Of a stretch of 64,000 nt of DNA, positions 22,741 through 34,199 are shown piece by piece (the stretch's first letter is position 1; each line of letters begins with the position of its first letter). The translations under genes were made by a program, and so were the position numbers. The stretch is from Pelobates cultripes (lineage: Eukaryota; Chordata; Amphibia; Anura; Pelobatidae): contig OW240913.1 of NCBI GenBank assembly GCA_933207985.1, positions 105,247,741-105,311,740 on the forward strand, written 5' to 3'. The notes beneath the pieces are model-generated. The model was not told the origin of the DNA. It was given only the letters and a program-made list of their open reading frames with translations, and searched no databases.

Positions 22741-23877
22741 TCATTCAAATGAGCAGGTCCAAATACATTTTTGCATAAGTCTTTTATTCATGTATCCTCA
22801 TTGGGCCAAGTATGGATCACTAAGTTCCAAATATAACTGCTTCTTTTACAGGTGACTGTCTCTGGACATCCTTCTAAGACATCTCCACTTTTGTAATGTT
22901 TGTCTGTAACACAAAATCTTTTAATTTTACATTATTTTACTATTGGAACAATAAGATAAATATGTGTTTTCCTTTGGGCAGTGGCAGCAATGCTCCAGTG
23001 TTATACTGCGGGCCTTTGAGACCCTAGAATACATGTATATTTAATTTGAAGTTCCTTTGTTTTGCGCAAACTAGGAGGTAATTAGGAGTCAACCTTAGCT
23101 CTCATATTAATATATATAGAAGAGCGTGGTATAGCACATACATGTCTGCACAGCGAGACATTATTGGATATGTAGCTTGGTAATTGTCAGTAATTTCAGT
23201 CCTGAAAATGAATAAATTAAATAAACTGATGTGCAAGTCACAATGTGTCTTCTCTAGCAGCTTGATGTATTAATCTATTAATGTTTACCTAGTCAGTCGT
23301 TAGCATAGACTCTCTCATGTAAATTTATTTGGGAACCTCTCAGATTTTGGGGTTGTAAGATGTGTACCAGATTGAGAACACATTTTCTTGAATATCCAGT
23401 AGGTCCACTATGCCTTATTTAATGTATTTTGCACATTGCTGTGTTTTCATACCAGTGATATTGCAATTGTTCGTGTATTGTGTTACCTTTTTTACATACT
23501 AAAACACGTAACCTTGTGTCTAACTCTTTTTTCAAAGTAATTTTGTTTTTTTGTTGCTTTATTTCCCTTCTGCAGTATTTTTTTTTTTATACTTTGAAAA
23601 CATTTTAGTATGCTATATGTTTAATTCAACTGAAATGAACTGCAATGAAGTTGGTTCATTATGCTGTGTTAAACTGTTACATGTTATCTTGTCACTATGT
23701 AATTATTGAACAGACTCCTCCTGCAATAATGCACTCACCTATGATTAAGCACTAAATGCGAAAGATAGCATTAGTGTCTAAGTTATCATCCTTGTCATTG
23801 CATTAGGATCTCAGTTGCTATCATCTAAGTCCTTGCCCAACACTTCATCCATGTTATTTTTTTGTTTTTTATAAAAT

Positions 23878-24030
23878 AGAAATATAGTAACATAGAATAC
23901 GACTGCAGATAAGAACCATTCAACCAATCTAGCCTGCCCAATTTTCTAAATACTTTCATTAGTCCCTGGCCTTATCTTATATCTAGGATAGTCTTAAACA
24001 CCCTCACTGTGTTAACCTCTAAATTGATTT
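23878..24030 (-). mobile_element. CR1-type LINE 3' end fragment
   Basis: ATAGTAACATAGAATACGAC, AAGAACCATTCAACCAATCT and CCCAATTTTCTAAATACTTT match the terminal part of the CR1 copies at 14391, 50103 and 51806, with more divergence, so it is an older or decayed insertion. Confidence 0.8.
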
Positions 24031-24721
24031 CAGTAAAATGAAGATTTTGTGAGATAGGTGGCCTGCTTATTCTATACAAAGTGCAGCAGCTTGTAGACTC
24101 ATATTACTGGTTTAGAACAGTTACAACACTGATGATGCAAAGCCCATTTTGTTCCTTTAACTTATTTATGTTTAGAATGTTTAAAGTGTGACTATTTATA
24201 TAATTATTAAAAACTTATGCAGAGTATATAAACATAATCATCTAGCTTTAAAGCTTACAACATCATAAAACCACTCATCATGGGTATTTTGTTACAAGGT
24301 ACAATCATACATTGACTTTCTTATCCATGATCTGGGACTTTCTACAAATTAAGGTTTTCCATGACCCTCTAGTGAGGTACTTATGGCATCGAGGGATGCT
24401 TTAATGTGAAGTTTATAAATGTTCAAGTATAATATATAGAACAGAAAATAGCACAACATACAACATGATATTATGTTTAAATATTTGTGATGCTGTTATC
24501 ATTGCTGTGTTTTACTCATATCATTAACCCAAGACTTGTCAAAATGTTGAGTTCTGTTTTTACTCATGTATGCTGCAGTGACTCTGATGATCTCACAAGG
24601 GTTGTTTATTAGTTAATTTGAAAAAAAGATGGAGGTATTTTGGATCCAGCAGTTACTATCATTGTTCAGGCAAACCTCATTTAAAAGTGCACCCAATAAT
24701 TTGAGATATATAGAGTTCAAT

Positions 24722-24900
24722 AGGGTTATTTACTAATGTGAGAATTTAGATAAATTCAAAGTGAATTCCAAATGTAAATTCAAAATAGCCGAACTGAAAA
24801 AATTCTCTCAGTTTTACTTTCCATTCATCTACCCTAGCATTAAATTTGAAATTCAATTTGAATTCACCTTGAATTCACACTTTAGTGAATAACCCTGAAT
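24722..24900. mobile_element. palindromic MITE (GGGTTATTCACTAA family)
   Basis: Left CAATAGGGTTATTTACTAAT faces right TTAGTGAATAACCCTGAATG. The body is rich in GAATTCA / TGAATTC segments that pair across the centre. A relative lies at 29409-29600 and a weak one at 4890-4998. Confidence 0.75.
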
Positions 24901-25050
24901 GTGTTTTAACAGCTTTAACATATTATGGTCACACTAATTGTGTATTTGCTAATTGATACTATCGTCTTGCAACTCACAGATTTTTTTTTCAAAATGCCAT
25001 AGTACTTATTTTTAGCAATACACTCAAAGAGTAGATGGAATTAATGTGAT

Positions 25051-25160
25051 AAAAAAAAAAAAAAAAAAACTACAAATGATTAACTGTCTATAATTATAAA
25101 TATTTCTCAATTTGAAATATGTAATAATAATAATAACAGTAATGATGATAATAATAACAA
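25051..25160. repeat. poly-A run and (AAT)n-like microsatellite
   Basis: A run of about 19 A is followed about 60 bp later by AATAATAATAATAACAGTAATGATGATAATAATAACAA. It could be the tail of an eroded retroelement, but no body is recognisable. Confidence 0.75.
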
Positions 25161-25340
25161 TAATAGAAATGTCAACTATACATGACTATGAGGTAATATG
25201 CAATAAAATGAAAACAATCAATTTATTGTTATCTACTGAGATCACAGGTTATACATTTTTTGTCCATTTTTTTTATTTTTTGTTATAAAGAATGACTATT
25301 ATTATGATTTTTTGTAATTAAAACATGTTTCATTTTACAG

Positions 25341-26151
25341 AGATCCTAATCAACCGGTTCCACAGGATACAAAATTCATCCATACAAAGCCTAATCGGTT
25401 TGAAGAAGTTGCATGGACTAGATATTCTCAAAAGGACCAGCTGTACCTGCATATTGGCTTAAAACCCAGAGTAAAAGAGCACTATAGGGCTAATAAAGTG
25501 AACCTCTGGTTGGAGCTTGTGCCACATCTCCATGTTATCAATGACCTCACTACAACAAAAGGGCCATCTACAGATATCACATCTAGACCAACCAGGAAAG
25601 TTCTTGTACCTGTGACATCAGCTTTCCCCACCATTAACGAAGAGAATTTTAAGCAACAGCCAAGCCCATTCTCATTGGAAAGGGATTATTCTACAGAGCT
25701 GAGTGTTACAATCGCAGTTGGGGCATCACTGCTCTTTCTCAACATCTTGGCTTTTGCTGCATTATACTACAAAAAAGATAAAAGGAGACATGATGTGCAC
25801 AGGAGATGTAGTCCCCAACGTAACACTACAAATGACATTGCCCATGCACAAGAAGAGGAAATAATGTCTCTACAAATGAAGCACACTGACTTGGATCATG
25901 AATGTGAATCTATACATCCACATGAGGTTGTCCTCAGAAATGCCTGTCCTCCTGACTATACTCTTGCAATGAGAAGGTCTCCAGATGACATTCCTTTAAT
26001 GACCCCCAATACTATAACAATGATTCCTAACACTATACCAGGGATTCAGCCCATTCACGCCTTCAATACTTTTACTGCAGGACAAAATAACACACTACCA
26101 CATCCACATCCACACCCACATCCGCATTCACATTCTACAACCAGAGTATAG
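25341..26151 (+). CDS. nlgn1: neuroligin-1, last coding exon (stalk, transmembrane helix, cytoplasmic tail)
   Basis: The acceptor CATTTTACAG is followed by A|GAT CCT, completing a glycine codon begun in the previous exon; the exon runs 269 codons to TAG. It starts [20 protein letters not shown] and finishes the ectodomain at [11 protein letters not shown] Thr/Pro-rich stalk of about 55 residues follows, then the transmembrane helix [20 protein letters not shown] (about 25702-25767) and a basic stop-transfer KKDKRRH. The tail keeps the conserved gephyrin-binding-type block [14 protein letters not shown] (Tyr codon at 25957), the [11 protein letters not shown] block and the PDZ-binding terminus TTRV, which in neuroligin-1 recruits PSD-95-type scaffolds. 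A His-Pro repeat precedes the terminus. The stalk appears about five residues shorter than mammalian neuroligin-1 near [11 protein letters not shown], as remembered. Confidence 0.98.
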
Positions 26152-27950
26152 CCAGACTAGATGAATCACAGACTTTATTTTTTGATGTATTACAGTAGGT
26201 GACCTTAACGGGAATATCTTGGCTTTCCAAACTGCAGGACTCTTGCTATTTAATTGTGAAGGAGTACAATGTGCATAACACATATACATATCAAAAACAT
26301 TTGGAATTTTGGAAAAAAATATTGTAAATATTAAAGTGGACAGAAAAAAAACAGCAATTGAAACAATTGTAAACATTTTTTTTCTTTTCCATTCATGTTC
26401 AGCTGTTAATTTTTGAAGATTTATTTTACACATTGGCATCAGGCATGTGCTACACAAAAAGAGAGGACAAAGATTTAAAAAAAAAAATGTATTTATATGC
26501 ACAAGGGACTCACTCATGGAATGTCTGATAATTTTCAACCATTTTTATTTGGAAGTGTTTTATTGTGTAGATCATGTATATTTACACAAAGCACCAATGC
26601 TGTTAAGGCCTTAACAGGCTCCCATTCTGTAAACTGCCATCAGAACAAAGAGGTTTAAGTCCTGGCAGGTATAACATTATCACTTAAGTGCTGTCATTAT
26701 AAATTGTGGGGGGAAGAAAAAAGGAAACTGGATATTTTTAGCACGAAGTGCATGATAAATGGTATGCTTGGGTGGCTGTGCTGCTGATTAAGCCACATTT
26801 ATTATTTTTTTCCTCATTCCATTAGCGTTTCTTTTAAACTTTATTTTTTTAAACATTAATGTATTAATTGGCAAACCTTATAATGATTTTCAAAGGGGGA
26901 TGTTTTGAAAAAAAAGCAAGTGGAGTCCAAAAAATTTCTATATTATCAGTATGTTCCTGAGCTCTAAATTAAAGAAACATATAGAAAAATTTAGCTGTAG
27001 CTAAACATATTTTTATTTTTTACTGGTGCAAATCCCAAAGAATTGTGGGTTGAAATGTATATTTAGCTTACGATTGTTATTAGTCTAATTATTTCATTTT
27101 AAAAATATTAATTAACTGAATGTTAATTCCAGGTATTTTGCTACAGTCAAAATAAGAAATACCATGTTATGACTTGTCCAAAGGAAAATTGCAACTAATT
27201 GCTGACCAACTGGCCAAACCGATCAATTTTACCAGTTAGGTTAACAAATGTTTTTCAATATTGCATGTCCAAGAGTGGTAAGACAGTTATAACTCACGTA
27301 ATGTGTTTTATGTTTTCGGTCACTGTAAATTTGTTTAGTACTGATGTTACCTCACAACAATTTATTATTAAGAGATACACATATGTAGATATGATGGATT
27401 TACAATTATGAAAAATGAAAATGGCAAAAAAACTGAAAAACCCAAGTATTTAATATATCTGCAATTTGTTTTTTTTTTTTACAAATATTATACAGTCACA
27501 CAAAAATCATTCCCCGATCGTTTATTATCAGCAAGGGTATTTATCACTGTCTTTAAAAGGTGTTTGTATATGTATCAGATGTACATTTATATGGAAAGAA
27601 ATAGAGGTGGACTAATGAGCACATCACTAAGAAATACGTTCTCTCTTATCTGTATATTTCTATTAGACAACTGTTTGTGCTTTTTTTTCCTTTCCTTTTT
27701 TCTTCTTTTTTTTTTTTACTTTTTTTTCAGAAGACTAGTAATTTTGATAGTTTGTAAGATAATGCATATATGTTTCTCTGATAAACTAATGGCAGTAACA
27801 GAAACCTTTCTTTTCAGTTACTATTTTTCAAGAATGGAAGCTTATTACACACAGAAATTGTATATTACTTAATGGAAATTACTTTGTACTTTTTGGCTAG
27901 AGTACTGGTCACCGAGTGAAATAAAGATAATCTCGAAAAACAATACTATT
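26152..27950 (+). other. nlgn1: nlgn1 3' UTR (extent uncertain)
   Basis: No splice donor is expected after the stop, and the sequence continues AT-rich without TEs. The first convincing AATAAA lies at 27920-27925; further ones occur at 28293 and about 28463, so a longer 3' UTR to about 28500 is possible. Poly-T stretches occur at about 27690-27730. The open frames in this stretch (for example 27408-27872) are low-complexity and not coding. Confidence 0.5.
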
Positions 27951-28509
27951 CCAATTCTGAAAGACATGATTTCGCTCATTAAAGAGCCAATGTGTTGATT
28001 ACTGTTTTGTCATTATTTTCTTTCATAAAATTGAAAAAAAAAAGTGATTCTTTTCTTTCTATAGATTGTCCATTCCAATGACTGTTCATCGGGTTTCATA
28101 TACAAATGCATAATTACAAAATAATATATTATATTTACAGATAGAACATCAATTTCTAAATTTAGCCAGTACTTTTACATTTGGTTTGTATCATGGATGT
28201 CATGGCCTTATACATTTCTGCTTTACTTTATAAAAGTGACAGAGTTTTGCTGAGAAGATGCATTTTGTATTTTTTATTTAAGTGTGCATTAGAATAAAAT
28301 GTGTAAATGTGTATACTGTAACTTCAACAGCACAAATAACTGAAGCTCAGAATTCCTGGAAGGTATTTCGCGGATATTTCTATATTTCGAATAACATTGA
28401 TTTCACAAACTGCTCTCTTTTCAGAAAGAAGCTGGAATATGTTAAGTGCTTTATTCACCCAGAAAATAAATGGTTCACAATACGTTGACTTTGTAAAATA
28501 TAGTCCCAA

Positions 28510-31450
28510 TGTTCGCTATTTTGGCTAAGAGTTGACAAAAGAGTTGACAAAACTGACCACAATGTTCTGTTAGTAAATAAATGGTGCTTCTTCTCTAAAC
28601 CATTTAGTTAATTACACTTTAAAAATAAACAAACGTTTTACTACCATAATCATGTATAATACCATAATCATGTTTTTACATAAATTTTGCATTGCAAATG
28701 AAATCATCATGACCATTCGAATATTTGCAAACGGGCTGAAAATGACCACCCCTCACACACAGTAAATAAACTAATCAATAATGAAAGCTGGTCACTGCAA
28801 TATTAGTTAGGTAGGGCTGAGATGAGATGGGGTGTTTTTATTACACTCAGAACAAGGCAAACATGCATTTAAGTTAATATGACACTTTTCAAATCCTTAT
28901 AATCCATTAATACATAATTTAACTGTACTTAATGAATATGGATATAATTATCAAATATTTTCTATTTTGCCATGTAAATAAGATATACCGCTAATAGCAC
29001 TCTGTGGACCTTTACAAGAAAATCCTACCATTTTTGCTTATCAGATTTTGTTTAGTTTACTGTATGTAATAAAAATGCATTTTTTTTAGTTTATACTATA
29101 TGAAACCCTACTTGAAACATTGCAAGACAAGGCATACCATATAATGTATGAACCTTTCATTTCACAACATTTATGCAAAAAAAGAAGGAATAATACAAAA
29201 ATATAAAAATTAAAATTGCATATTATTTTGTGTTTGTCTGACCTGAATACTATTCAAAGATGTGCTCTTGTATCTTATATATGTGTGCTAGGTATGTATC
29301 TAATGTTTTATATTTTACACTAATATTTGTAAAACCAAAAGTAATTGGTAGGGGTTCAAATCTGATTGTAGTATTTACAAATATTCGACAAGCAATTGAT
29401 TATTAACATGGTTATTCAATAAAGTCTAAATTCTGGGAAATCAAAGACAATTCAAAATATATTTCAAATTTAAGGCAAAATAACCAAACTAAAAAATAAT
29501 TGACTTAGAGAATTTCCTCAGCTTCTCTATTTTTGCATTACAATCGAAATTCACTTTAATTTCCCAGCAGCACTCACTTTAGTGAAAAACCTTGTAAGTT
29601 CCTGCATTTATTTTCAGTAGAATTCCATTCTAGTTGTGAGTAAACTCAATATAGATTACTAAATTAAGACTTGTGGCCAGTTATCAAGCAATTAAAAATT
29701 ATGGGGCAATATAGCTGGAGTTGGAGAATTCAAATTTGAAGTCAATACCTTTAATGCCAGGTCCCTCTGGAACAAAGAACAACAAAATAATATCACTTGA
29801 TTGTAGTACAAAAACAATTCAGCTTTATTCTTTCATTGTTTCCAAAATGATGGTGTAGGTAGCACAAAAGGATACAAGAAGAACTACAAATCTCAATGTG
29901 TTTTCTACCCTGAGTGGCACTCAGGTTATTTCAAATGACTTATATTGGCTTAATGTTTAATATTTTCATGTCATTTACACAATCTCATGTTTAGCAAAAA
30001 ACACATATAACACAAATATGTTTAAATGCTTATTCACTACATTGCAAAAATCCAACTTGCAGAGACGTGTTTAGATATGTACCATTGGTAATCTAGATAT
30101 AAATTTGAGACTGTTTATAAAATAACTTACAGTTAAAGGGTGTATCATACTATTCAAGTTTAGTGCTCCCTTTACTTGAGTTAATCACTGTCATTAGGTT
30201 GCAATTAACTCACATTACTTAGTTTCGTACTGATTGGATACAGAAATAGCTAGTATTAGTAGGGTATATCTGAGTGTCTTAGTTAAAAAAGTTTTTTTCC
30301 TAGAATATCCTCAATTGTTACTTGCTAACTACTAGTTTAAAGAATATGACCGTATTTTTTAAAATTTTATTTTAAATGTATAAATGAAATTGCTGGGAAT
30401 AACAATATATCACTTAGAAATTGTACTATCAACGCATCCTAGCTAACAGTTACAGGTATATTCTCAGTGATTTTTTTTTTTTATATGTATTGAATTTACA
30501 GCAGTGTTAAACCCTGTAATGCTTTCAGCATATATGTTTATATATGTGTATGCATTTAAACTTCTAGAAATGCATTACTTTATAATCAATCAATCATATC
30601 AATCTATCCAAGTATCCAAGTATCCGATTTTGAATCCACTGGTAGGCAAAATATTACTGAGGATTTTGTCCATACAAGAACTGTTAAAAGAAAAAGGAAT
30701 AAAGGCATGAAAAATCAAATGGTTTTGATTCAACAATGAGCAACACGATTATAATTGCATATTGTGTGATTTTGTATTATAAATTCTAACTCTTCTGTAG
30801 TACTTTTCATATTTGCGCTTTGGCTATTATTTTTGGTAGAGTAGAATTGTGTTTATTCCTTGTGTGTATTTATCTATTAATCTAGACAGGGAGGGTATAT
30901 AACAGAGAACTGTGTATTTATAGAAAACAATGCCCCCTAAGGAAATCTGTAAACTGCAAGATAAAAGGGTGAATTGCATTTTTATCATAATCCATGTTTA
31001 CTTATTTTATAGAATTTGTTACATGATTTGATTATAATGCCTATGATGCTCATTCAGCTTTTGGCTGACCGAGGGTGTTAGGATTTATAGTAAGGAACAA
31101 CTATAAGTGACCTACATGCCTACAAATCAGATCACATTACGGCTTGTCATGAAGCAGACAAATAAGAATTAGAGGTACTCTTGTATACTGTAGGATGGAG
31201 GAAAAAATTGCAAGATAAGTAAAAGAGGGGGCAAATGTAGACAGGACTGGGACAAATATGGACAGAGAGGACAAAGAAATTATAGTTCACTTAGAAGCCC
31301 AATTTAAAGGATGTTAGGCAAAGAATGTTCAGTAGTTTGTTTCCTCTGAGATCTGAACAAGAACTAAAATAAAAATATGTACTTAGTGCTCTAAAGCAAT
31401 AAAGTAATAATCTCATATACGAAATGAAGTATGAACTGTTACTAAGCCAC
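28510..31450. other. intergenic AT-rich sequence downstream of nlgn1
   Basis: Apart from the MITE at 29409-29600 there is nothing I can support. A block at about 29745-29960 (CCAGGTCCCTCTGGAACAAAG ... TACCCTGAGTGGCACTCAGG) looks repeat-derived but is unclassified. Confidence 0.5.
29409..29600. mobile_element. palindromic MITE (GGGTTATTCACTAA family)
   Basis: Left ATGGTTATTCAATAAAGTCT faces right CACTTTAGTGAAAAACCTTG. Internal TTCTGGGAAATCAAAG faces CTTTAATTTCCCAGCAG. The arms are more diverged than those at 24722-24900. Confidence 0.65.
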
Positions 31451-31723
31451 TTAAAGGACCACTATAGTGCCAGCAAAACAAACTTGTTTTCCTGGCACTA
31501 TGTAGTCCTTAGGTTCCCCCCCCCCCAATCTCATGGCCCCCCTCCCGCTGAGCTGAAGGGGTTAAAACCCCTTCAGCCACTTACCTTTCTCCAGCGCTGG
31601 GTTCTCTCAGTGCTGGTGACCTCTCCTCCTCCTGCCGTCGTCATCTCTGAAACCTAGAGGGACCTGGCACCCAGACCACTAAATTGAGCTAAAGTGCTCT
31701 GGGTGACTATAGTGGTCCTTTAA
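31451..31723 (+). mobile_element. TTAA-type MITE
   Basis: It begins TTAAAGGACCACTATAGTGC and ends TGACTATAGTGGTCCTTTAA, inverted repeats of about 18 bp with TTAA at both ends. It contains the same internal blocks as 17665-18130 but lacks the central CpG-rich part, so it is an internally deleted copy. A poly-C stretch (31515-31526) is present. Confidence 0.85.
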
Positions 31724-32134
31724 TCTCAAGTCACCCAGACCATTTACATTCAGTGAAGTGGTCTGGGTGCATTAAGGGCAATGTTTACTTTGAAGGATTA
31801 AATATGCCTCTAGTGGCTATCATACTGGCAACCACTAGAAGTGCTTCTGCTGCACTCACAGAAAAGCATTAGATTAAGGGTTTTCCTATGAGAAACCTTT
31901 GCATGTGCATGGCAGCACTGCGCATGCAAATCAAGTCCCCAATACTTTTCTATGTTCCACATCTTCTCAATGACATTGTAGGAGGTGAGAGATGACTAGG
32001 TGAGAAGTGCTGAGGAAGTCCCAGTGCTTGAAAAAGCTATACTTAATTATTTTTTGGGGGGAAAAGAGAGGTGGACAGGAGCACTGCAGTGTTGGGAATA
32101 CAGTTTTATTCCTAATGCTATCTTGTTCCTTTAA
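31724..32134 (-). mobile_element. second TTAA-type element, one clear end
   Basis: The right end in complement reads TTAAAGGAACAAGATAGCAT, fitting the TTAAAGGRR end remembered for Xenopus T2/Kolobok MITEs. It contains GTGGTCTGGGTGC, CCTCTAGTGGCTATC and GCACTGCGCATGC, also typical of the neighbouring family. The left limit abuts the element at 31451-31723, so one may have inserted into or beside the other. Confidence 0.6.
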
Positions 32135-32273
32135 TCATCAGGTCGTTGAGGAGCCAACTTGTACTAGATTTAGTGTTAACAAATGGAGATTTGGTATCAG
32201 ATATTACTGTAGATGAAAGTTTAGGATCCAGTGATCATCAGTCAGTGTGGTTTAATATAAGAATAGTGACTGA

Positions 32274-32615
32274 TAGTGATGTCCCGAACGGTTCGCCAAA
32301 CAGTTCGCCGAACGGTTCGCGAACGGTTCGCCACGGACTCATCGTTGAGTAAGCTTTGACCCTGTACCTCACAGTCAGCAGACACATTCCAGCCAATCAG
32401 CAGCAGACCCTCCCTCCTAGACCCTCCCACCTCCTGGACAGCTCAATAAGAATGCAGCTTCACAATGAATGTAAAATGGATGCTGTCCAGGAGGTGGGAG
32501 GGTCTTGGAGGGAGGGTCTGCTGCTGATTGGCTGGAATGTGTCTGCTGACTGTGAGGTACAGGGTCAAAGTTTACTCAATGATGAGTTCGTGGCGAACCG
32601 TTCGGGACATCACTA
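32274..32615. mobile_element. palindromic hAT-like element, copy 2 (342 bp)
   Basis: It has the same ends (TAGTGATGTCCCGAACGG) and the same palindromic arms as copy 1 at 14473. It is flanked by an exact 8-bp duplication, GTGACTGA (32266-32273 and 32616-32623). It interrupts the endonuclease region of the CR1 LINE. The two copies differ by 1 bp in length and by few substitutions, suggesting recent mobility. Confidence 0.9.
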
Positions 32616-32805
32616 GTGACTGAGTCACAGCACACAAAAATAAAAGTTTTAGACTTTAGAAAAACAGACTTTTCTAAAATTAGAATATGTGTAAAGGAGT
32701 CATTATCAGACTGGGGCAATATAAATTGAGTCCAAGAGAAATGGGATTATTTAAAAGTTGCACTACTGAAGGCAACAGAAAATTGCATTAGGCTTGTCAA
32801 TAAAG

Positions 32806-33483
32806 TCTCAGGATACGGAACATAAGCTGACAGAACTCACCTCACAGGTACAGCAACTACATAGAGTGGTGACCACGATGGAAGTCCGTCACAGGAGAAA
32901 AAAACTGCGACTTAGGGGCATCCTGGAGTCGGTCGAAAATACCAAGCTCCTGCCGTGGGTTCGCACTATGCTGACAGCCATGGGCGCAGAAAGCAACACC
33001 GACTCACCACCAATCACATCAGTGTTCAGAGTGAGAAAAGCAGCCGCAGCACCCAGTGAAGCACCCAGAGACGTCATAGCGGTGACCAGGTACATAGCGG
33101 TAAAATCAGAAATACTGCAGCGCTCCAGAGAGATGGGGACGGTGCCAAATGAAGGCCACAGAATAGCGATTTTTGCTAATATCCCATTCTCTGCTCTAGC
33201 AGAGAGAAAAAAGCTGGCACAAGTGGCCAGGTTACTACGTGACTCGTCCATCAGGTACCGATGGGGCACAGAGGGATCAATACTAGCTGAGAAGGGGGGA
33301 GAAAGCCACACGCTAACGTCCCGAGATGACCCCAAACAGTTCCTACAAAAGTTGAGCCTGTCACTCCAGCTGCAGCCGAAGGACACACCAACTTCACCAA
33401 GCAAGACAGCATGTGGAGACAACGCCAAGCGCACCTTCAAAAGTATAACAAAACTTACCACCAAGAAGCTGAAGCCACAGTAG
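32806..33483 (+). CDS. L1-like ORF1 protein (RNA-binding), N-terminally truncated
   Basis: An open frame of about 225 codons without stops. It starts in a coiled-coil segment (EHKLTELTSQVQQLHRVV), then has the basic RRM entry RRKKLRLRGILE and the C-terminal domain block VKSEILQRSREMG, GHRIAIFANIP, RKKLAQVARLLRD and RYRWGTEGSILAEKGGES. This is the order of L1 ORF1p (trimerising coil, RRM, C-terminal domain), which binds element RNA as a chaperone. The intact frame in a 5'-truncated copy suggests a young insertion. The first codons come from flanking CR1 sequence, so the original start is missing. Confidence 0.8.
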   Translation, partial: SQDTEHKLTELTSQVQQLHRVVTTMEVRHRRKKLRLRGILESVENTKLLPWVRTMLTAMGAESNTDSPPITSVFRVRKAAAAPSEAPRDVIAVTRYIAVKSEILQRSREMGTVPNEGHRIAIFANIPFSALAERKKLAQVARLLRDSSIRYRWGTEGSILAEKGGESHTLTSRDDPKQFLQKLSLSLQLQPKDTPTSPSKTACGDNAKRTFKSITKLTTKKLKPQ

Positions 33484-33760
33484 AGGCTTGGATACCAGCC
33501 CTTTCTCTCACTGAACCTACACCATTCCACTGATACTGGACTGTTCCATAATGCCTATGGCCAGCAAAGGCGTAGCACCACCGTGATCGCTGGGCACAAG
33601 TACTTGTGAGTCGGACATATGCACTTGACTACATGCAAATATGCACCCCTCTGTCCTTGAATACTCACATAAATGTTTGACTCCTTTCTTACTCTTAACA
33701 AATATATTGGAAAAGTTGTATAATGCTGAAAATAACTCAATAAAATACAAATTAAAAAAA
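32806..33760 (+). mobile_element. ORF1-only L1-like retroelement (HAL1-like), 5'-truncated
   Basis: A 955-bp insertion in the CR1 linker, flanked by AATAAAG at 32799-32805 and 33761-33767. The other CR1 copy shows the uninterrupted site at about 55130-55150. It contains an ORF1 protein ending at TAG 33481-33483, then about 275 bp of 3' sequence with AATAAA at 33739-33744 and an A-rich tail. No ORF2 is present between ORF1 and the tail, as in half-L1 (HAL1) elements of mammals. An internal deletion of an ordinary L1 is the alternative. Confidence 0.75.
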
Positions 33761-34199
33761 AATAAAGCAAAAAATTCAAGAAACCACTGTGGTACTCCGC
33801 AGATGTGGTCAAAATAGTAAAAAACTAAAATTATAAAAAAAAACAGCGTGAGGAAGACAGAATGATATATAAGATAAGGCAGAAAGAGGCTAAGCAAGTT
33901 ATAAGAGCTTCCAAATCACACACAAAAGAGAAAATAGCACAGTCAGTAAAAAAAAGGGGACAAAACTTTTTTTAGATACATAAATGAGAAAAGTAAAACA
34001 AGGATTAGTTAGATTAAAAACAAAAGAAGGAAGGTATGTAGAAGACGATAAAGGTCTAGCTGACTGCCTCAATTAATATTTTTTGTTCGGTATTTACAGA
34101 TGAAAATGAAGGAAAAGGACATCAGTTAAGAAAAAGGATAAATAAGTTATTTATTACACGTGAGTAGAGGTTCTATTCCAACTGTTAAAAGTAAAGACA

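Larger units (their letters stand above)
22157..25340 (+). other. nlgn1: nlgn1 intron (about 3.2 kb)
   Basis: Bounded by GTAGGT and CATTTTACAG. It contains a short palindromic repeat (22605-22740), a CR1 tail fragment (23878-24030), a MITE (24722-24900) and a poly-A/AAT tract (25051-25160). The rest is AT-rich without recognisable features. Confidence 0.9.

Noticed and set aside
27408..27872. 154-codon open frame in the nlgn1 3' region
   Set aside because: Phe/Leu-rich translation of poly-T tracts, with no domain; consistent with UTR.
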